From an uncultured Clostridia bacterium (GTDB lineage Bacteria; Bacillota; Clostridia; UBA1381), in contig CAKSPN010000060.1 of assembly GCA_934481375.1 (NCBI GenBank), positions 1 to 8,869 on the forward strand: 8,869 bases of DNA, in the 5' to 3' direction. The translations under genes and the position numbers were made by a program. The notes beneath the pieces are model-generated. The model did not search any database and was not told the origin of the DNA. It saw only the letters and a program-made list of their open reading frames with translations. Below are positions 6,132-8,869 of the stretch, piece by piece. How positions within the stretch are numbered: the first letter of the stretch is position 1; the number at the start of each line of letters is the position of its first letter.

Positions 6132-6160
6132 ATTGTACTTTAATTTGCTCTTTTTGTCAA
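6132..6160 (-). promoter_or_regulatory. Consensus promoter of the nifS-nifU operon
   Basis: On the minus strand, -35 TTGACA (6160-6155, perfect), a 17-bp spacer, then -10 TACAAT (6137-6132, five of six). The predicted start is near 6125, giving a leader of about 50 nt that contains the palindrome. Such a strong promoter normally needs a repressor to be regulated. Confidence 0.88.
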
Positions 6161-6186
6161 TAGTTTTTAACAATTTAATTATATAC

Positions 6187-6215
6187 TATACATTTTAAAA
6201 AAAATAGTGTATAAT
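6187..6215 (+). promoter_or_regulatory. Promoter of tmcAL
   Basis: -35 TATACA (6187-6192, four of six), 17 bp, then -10 TATAAT (6210-6215, perfect). The predicted start near 6222 gives a very short leader that begins at the ribosome binding site. It lies back to back with the nifS promoter, 26 bp between the two -35 elements. Imperfect inverted arms ATATACTAT (6181-6189) and ATAGTGTAT (6204-6212), matching at 8 of 9 positions, overlap the -35 and -10 elements and might be an operator. Confidence 0.7.
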
Positions 6216-6221
6216 AACCGT

Positions 6222-6228
6222 GAGGTGA
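6222..6228 (+). promoter_or_regulatory. Ribosome binding site deciding the tmcAL TTG start
   Basis: GAGGTGA, 5 nt before the TTG at 6234. It supports the rare TTG start over the upstream in-frame ATG at 6207, which lies within the promoter itself. Confidence 0.7.
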
Positions 6229-6233
6229 GAAGC

Positions 6234-7385
6234 TTGAAAGTGAGCGCAATAATAGCGGAATACAATCCGTTTCACAACGGACATAAATATATGATAGAAA
6301 AGGTAAAAGAACATTCCGATGCCGCAGTTGTTATTATGAGCGGCAGTTTTGTTCAGCGCGGCGACGCCGCCGTGACAGACAAATGGTCAAGAACCACGGC
6401 GGCGCTTTCCAACGGCGCCGATCTCGTTATAGAACTGCCCGTCACGTATGCTCTTAACACCGCACAGCGGTTTGCGCACGGCGGTGTATATATTGCCGAT
6501 GCGATTTGTGCGGACGAGCTTTGTTTCGGCTCGGAAAGCGGCGATATACAATCGCTTATAAACGCCGCCGATATAATAATCAACGAGCCTATTGATGTAT
6601 CGGAAAAGATAAAAGGATATGTTTCGGAGGGTATGAATTATCCTTCCGCACGAAAGCTTGCATACGATGGTTTAATCGGCACGGATATTTTAACAATGCC
6701 CAACAACATACTTGCGCTTGAATATATCTGCGCAATAAAGCGGCTTAACAGCTCAATCACACCACGTGCAATAAAGCGCCATGCTGTAGGGCATAACGAT
6801 ATGACCGTTACATCAGACACGGCAAGCGCCTCCGCCATAAGAAGCAGGATTTTTGACGGCGGCGACATTTCGGCTTTTGTGCCTTACGATGCGGACGAAA
6901 TCGCAAATCCGTATTCGCTCTCACGCCTTGACAATGCGGTAATTTACAACCTTCGCTGTCAAAGCGCCGAAAAACTTTCACAGATAAATGACGTAAGCGA
7001 GGGGCTGGAAAACCGCATTATAAAAATGAGTATGGAAAGCGCATCGATAAACGAACTTGCGGAAAAGATAAAGACAAAGCGGTACACACGCACACGCATA
7101 AACAGGATACTTTTGTCCGCTTATCTTGACCTTACAAAAGAATTGTGCGCAATAAATCCGCCGTATATCCGTATTCTGGGAATGAACGGAACAGGCATAA
7201 AAATACTTGCCAATATCAAAAAAAGCTGCAAACTCCCCATCATAACAAAAGCGGCAAATTACACCAAAGACGATCCCGTATTCCGTGCCGAACTGCGTGC
7301 CACCGAGGCGTTCTCGCTTTGTGCACCGAAAGCTTGTATGCGTATGGGCGGTGCGGACTTTAAAAATTCACCGATTGTCCTATAA
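6234..7385 (+). CDS. tmcAL: tRNA-Met cytidine acetate ligase (YlbM family)
   Basis: TmcAL uses ATP and acetate to form N4-acetylcytidine at the wobble position (C34) of elongator tRNA-Met in the cytosol, which helps prevent misreading of AUA codons. The 383-residue product starts MKVSAIIAEYNPFHNGHKYM, the family signature with the HNGH nucleotidyltransferase-like motif (14-17) that adenylates acetate. Further blocks are VIMSGSFVQRGDAAV (33-47), GADLVIELPV (61-70), CFGSESGD, and the AIKRHAVGHND and SASAIR segments in the middle of the protein. The TTG at 6234 is chosen because AGGTGA ends 5 nt upstream and the protein then aligns with YlbM; the frame remains open back to 6207 without similarity. 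A GTG at 6240 is a less likely start. It is divergent from nifS and followed by sigK. Confidence 0.93.
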   Translation: MKVSAIIAEYNPFHNGHKYMIEKVKEHSDAAVVIMSGSFVQRGDAAVTDKWSRTTAALSNGADLVIELPVTYALNTAQRFAHGGVYIADAICADELCFGSESGDIQSLINAADIIINEPIDVSEKIKGYVSEGMNYPSARKLAYDGLIGTDILTMPNNILALEYICAIKRLNSSITPRAIKRHAVGHNDMTVTSDTASASAIRSRIFDGGDISAFVPYDADEIANPYSLSRLDNAVIYNLRCQSAEKLSQINDVSEGLENRIIKMSMESASINELAEKIKTKRYTRTRINRILLSAYLDLTKELCAINPPYIRILGMNGTGIKILANIKKSCKLPIITKAANYTKDDPVFRAELRATEAFSLCAPKACMRMGGADFKNSPIVL

Positions 7386-7440
7386 ATAATGTGACAGGCA
7401 CTTCTCTGCCATGCATTGCATAATATATACAGAGGTGTTT

Positions 7441-7479
7441 AACGCAGAAATGCACTGTGCCTTTCTGCGTTATTATTTT
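7441..7479 (+). terminator. Probable terminator after tmcAL (or leader hairpin of sigK)
   Basis: A perfect 10-bp stem, AACGCAGAAA (7441-7450) with TTTCTGCGTT (7462-7471), an 11-nt loop, then ATTATTTT. It lies 55 nt past the tmcAL stop and 40 nt before the sigK start. The T-tract is interrupted by an A, so efficiency may be partial. If sigK is read from a promoter in 7386-7440, this hairpin would instead be part of its leader. Confidence 0.65.
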
Positions 7480-7481
7480 GT

Positions 7482-7496
7482 TGTTGCATGGCAACA
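7482..7496 (+). repeat. Short hairpin just before the sigK ribosome binding site
   Basis: TGTTGC-atg-GCAACA, a 6-bp perfect inverted repeat with a 3-nt loop, ending 4 nt before the GGAG (7501-7504) of sigK. The position is right for influence on ribosome access or for a protein site; the function is unknown. Confidence 0.4.
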
Positions 7497-7510
7497 GATT
7501 GGAGATCGGT

Positions 7511-8206
7511 ATGTTTTTGGGGAATTTTGTTTTTGAATGGATACAGACAGTTCTTGTACTGGCAGGATACATAAGCGGAAATGCGGCGTTTCCCGAGGCG
7601 CTTTCGCCCGAGGAGGAAAAGAAGTACATAGACCGCTATATGTCGGGAGATATGCAGGCAAAAAACATACTTATCGAGCATAATCTGCGGCTTGTTGCGC
7701 ATATTGCAAAGAAATACGCCGATGAGCGCAACTGCGAGGATTTAATATCAATAGGCACAATAGGACTGATAAAAGGAATTAATACTTTTGACCCGTCAAA
7801 GGCAAAAAAACTAAGCACGTACATTGCACGCTGTGCCGAAAACGAAGTGCTTATGTATCTGCGTTCGTCAAAAAAATACGCAAACGAAATATCCATGGAG
7901 GAAGGCATAGGCACGGACAAGGAGGGCAACTCTATGACGCTTTCCGACGTTCTCACCGCAGACAGTGCGGACGTTGCCGATATGATATTTCAAAAGCTTG
8001 AAACAAAAAAGCTGTACAATGCAATGAAAAAAGTTCTCACTCCCGACGAGTTTAATATAATTTGCAGCCGATACGGACTTAACAACACAAAACGGCTTAC
8101 TCAGCGTGAAATAGCGTCACAGCTCGGAATAAGTCGCAGTTATATAAGCAGAATTGAAAAGCGCTGTATAAAAAAACTTTCGGAGGAGCTGAACGAAAAC
8201 AAATAA
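7511..8206 (+). CDS. sigK: RNA polymerase sigma-K factor, precursor form, uninterrupted
   Basis: Sigma-K directs late mother-cell transcription in sporulation (coat, cortex and spore maturation genes). The 231-residue protein has a hydrophobic N-terminal pro-sequence (residues 1-19, ending VLVLAG before YISGN) followed by FPEALSPEEE (27-36), which matches pro-sigma-K closely. Sigma region 2 spans about 50-125, with NLRLVAHIAKKYA (58-70), DLISIGTIGLIKGINTFDP (77-95) and the CAENEVLMYLR stretch (108-118). Region 4 (about 165-228) has the helix-turn-helix LTQREIASQLGISRSYISRIE (196-216), which contacts the -35 element. By alignment with Bacillus subtilis the SpoIVFB protease would cut near Gly19-Tyr20. 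The gene is continuous across the point where a skin prophage splits it in B. subtilis. The ATG at 7511 has GGAG 6 nt upstream; the open frame back to 7457 runs through the hairpins and is rejected. Sigma-E is the nearest alternative, but the FPEALSPEEE signature favours sigma-K. Confidence 0.93.
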   Translation: MFLGNFVFEWIQTVLVLAGYISGNAAFPEALSPEEEKKYIDRYMSGDMQAKNILIEHNLRLVAHIAKKYADERNCEDLISIGTIGLIKGINTFDPSKAKKLSTYIARCAENEVLMYLRSSKKYANEISMEEGIGTDKEGNSMTLSDVLTADSADVADMIFQKLETKKLYNAMKKVLTPDEFNIICSRYGLNNTKRLTQREIASQLGISRSYISRIEKRCIKKLSEELNENK

Positions 8207-8224
8207 AGTAAATCAGCGCAACAT

Positions 8225-8301
8225 GGAATTTCGGCAGGAGCAAGCCCCTGCCCTACGGCGTACGGTTTCAAAAGCCGCATCGGGCGACGCACCGAAATGC
8301 C
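8225..8301. repeat. Structured, GC-rich intergenic element downstream of sigK
   Basis: A 77-bp element more GC-rich than its flanks. Outer arms GGAATTTCGG (8225-8234) and CCGAAATGCC (8292-8301) match at 9 of 10 positions. Inside are GGCAGG (8233-8238) with CCTGCC (8247-8252), and CGGTTT-caa-AAGCCG (8263-8277), which pairs with one G-U. The layered hairpins resemble short dispersed REP/MITE-like units of bacterial intergenic regions; whether it recurs in this genome cannot be seen from one copy. No open frame in it looks real. Confidence 0.6.
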
Positions 8302-8329
8302 GTTACGCACATTATACAATTTCACATTC

Positions 8330-8360
8330 GGGACGATGTTTTTCATCGTCCCTTACTTTT
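8330..8360 (+). terminator. Terminator hairpin between convergent sigK and mscS-family genes
   Basis: A perfect 9-bp stem GGGACGATG (8330-8338) and CATCGTCCC (8344-8352) with a TTTTT loop. On the plus strand it is followed by TTACTTTT, a moderate T-tract serving sigK. On the minus strand it begins directly after the channel gene's TAA (8355-8353) but lacks a T-run (GAATGTG follows), so termination in that direction would be weaker. Confidence 0.75.
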
Positions 8361-8869
8361 CACCGCTAATCTGCTGTACCGACACGTCCAATTTCGGATA
8401 CGGTATTTCGATTTTTTCTTTATCAAACGCCTTTTTGACATTTTCCATCATATTAAATCTAACTGTCCAATAATCCGAACTTTTACACCAGACCATAAGC
8501 TTAAATTCAAGCGCACTGTCGGCATGGTTTGAAAGATGTGCCTCGGGCTTTGGTTCCGAAAAAACAAGATTATCCGCTGATGCAACATTAATCAATATAT
8601 TTTTAACCGTGTCAATGTCGCTGTCATAGCTTGTTGAAAATACCAAATCTATTCTGCGTGTACCGAGTGCGCTGTAATCCGTAACGGAGGTATTCGACAA
8701 TGCCGCATTGGGGTATGAAACCAGTTTATTATCAACAGTTATTATTTTTGTAGCAAAAAATCCGATTTCAGACACCGTTCCCTCAATGTCGCCGGCGGCT
8801 ATGTAATCACCGACCTTAAAAGGCTTATTCACAAGAATAAGTATGCCTGCGGCTATATTGCTCAAAGAC
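8353..8869 (-). CDS. MscS-family mechanosensitive ion channel, C-terminal part (cut by window edge)
   Basis: Small-conductance mechanosensitive channels open under membrane tension and release solutes during osmotic downshock. Only the end of the gene is present, about 172 codons. At the edge the protein reads SLSNIAAGILILVNKPFKVGD, the end of pore helix TM3 and the start of the cytoplasmic beta domain (NKPFKVGDYI, GTVSEIGFFATKI, SYPNAALSNTSV), followed by the alpha/beta C-terminal domain ending IPYPKLDVSVQQI. The TTG that could be read as a start at 8865 is really an internal Leu in the family's SLSN motif, so the frame continues beyond the window; the lost part holds the transmembrane helices. 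It converges on sigK. The exact subfamily cannot be assigned without the N-terminus. Confidence 0.92.
   Translation of the reverse strand, partial: SLSNIAAGILILVNKPFKVGDYIAAGDIEGTVSEIGFFATKIITVDNKLVSYPNAALSNTSVTDYSALGTRRIDLVFSTSYDSDIDTVKNILINVASADNLVFSEPKPEAHLSNHADSALEFKLMVWCKSSDYWTVRFNMMENVKKAFDKEKIEIPYPKLDVSVQQISGEK

Noticed and set aside
7398..7426. Sigma-E-type promoter for sigK
   Set aside because: CATAATAT is a fair -10 match, but the -35 region 14-15 bp upstream does not match, so it is not called as a feature.
8140..8346. A 68-codon minus-strand frame across the structured element
   Set aside because: It overlaps the sigK 3' end, the hairpins and the terminator, and has no recognisable product.

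Overview
The window looks like chromosomal DNA of a low-to-mid G+C, endospore-forming member of the Clostridia (Firmicutes). The evidence is a FapR-controlled fatty-acid/phospholipid operon that uses FabK as enoyl reductase, a NifS/NifU-type Fe-S pair, a YlbM/TmcAL gene, and an uninterrupted gene for pro-sigma-K, the late mother-cell sporulation sigma factor. All genes carry strong GGAGG-type ribosome binding sites, and two use GTG or TTG starts. I cannot name the species.

Layout. Positions 1-4236 (minus strand, read right to left) hold fapR, plsX, fabH, fabK and fabD, the last cut by the window edge. A sigma-A-type promoter (4299-4327) and a near-perfect FapR operator (4271-4289) sit directly upstream of fapR. 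fapR-plsX and fabK-fabD are tightly spaced, and plsX-fabH overlap by ATGA. The run is broken by a 458-bp gap between fabH and fabK that holds three direct tandem copies of a ~110-bp hairpin-rich repeat (1363-1691). Positions 4416-6073 (minus) hold a cysteine desulfurase followed by a NifU/IscU scaffold, ending in a 15-bp-stem terminator. They are expressed from a consensus promoter with a palindrome just downstream of the expected transcription start. Positions 6234-8206 (plus) hold tmcAL and sigK. A structured element (8225-8301) and a hairpin (8330-8352) then separate sigK from a convergent MscS-family channel gene, cut by the right edge.

How the genes work together. FapR senses malonyl-CoA and represses its own operon. 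PlsX diverts acyl-ACP to acyl-phosphate for phospholipid synthesis, FabD makes malonyl-ACP, FabH starts chains, and FabK completes each elongation cycle. The NifS/NifU pair supplies Fe-S clusters. TmcAL acetylates the wobble cytidine of elongator tRNA-Met. SigK would direct late spore-coat gene expression.

The least explained parts are the tandem repeat inside the fab run, where related gene clusters often carry an acpP gene; the structured element after sigK; and the palindrome in the nifS leader.
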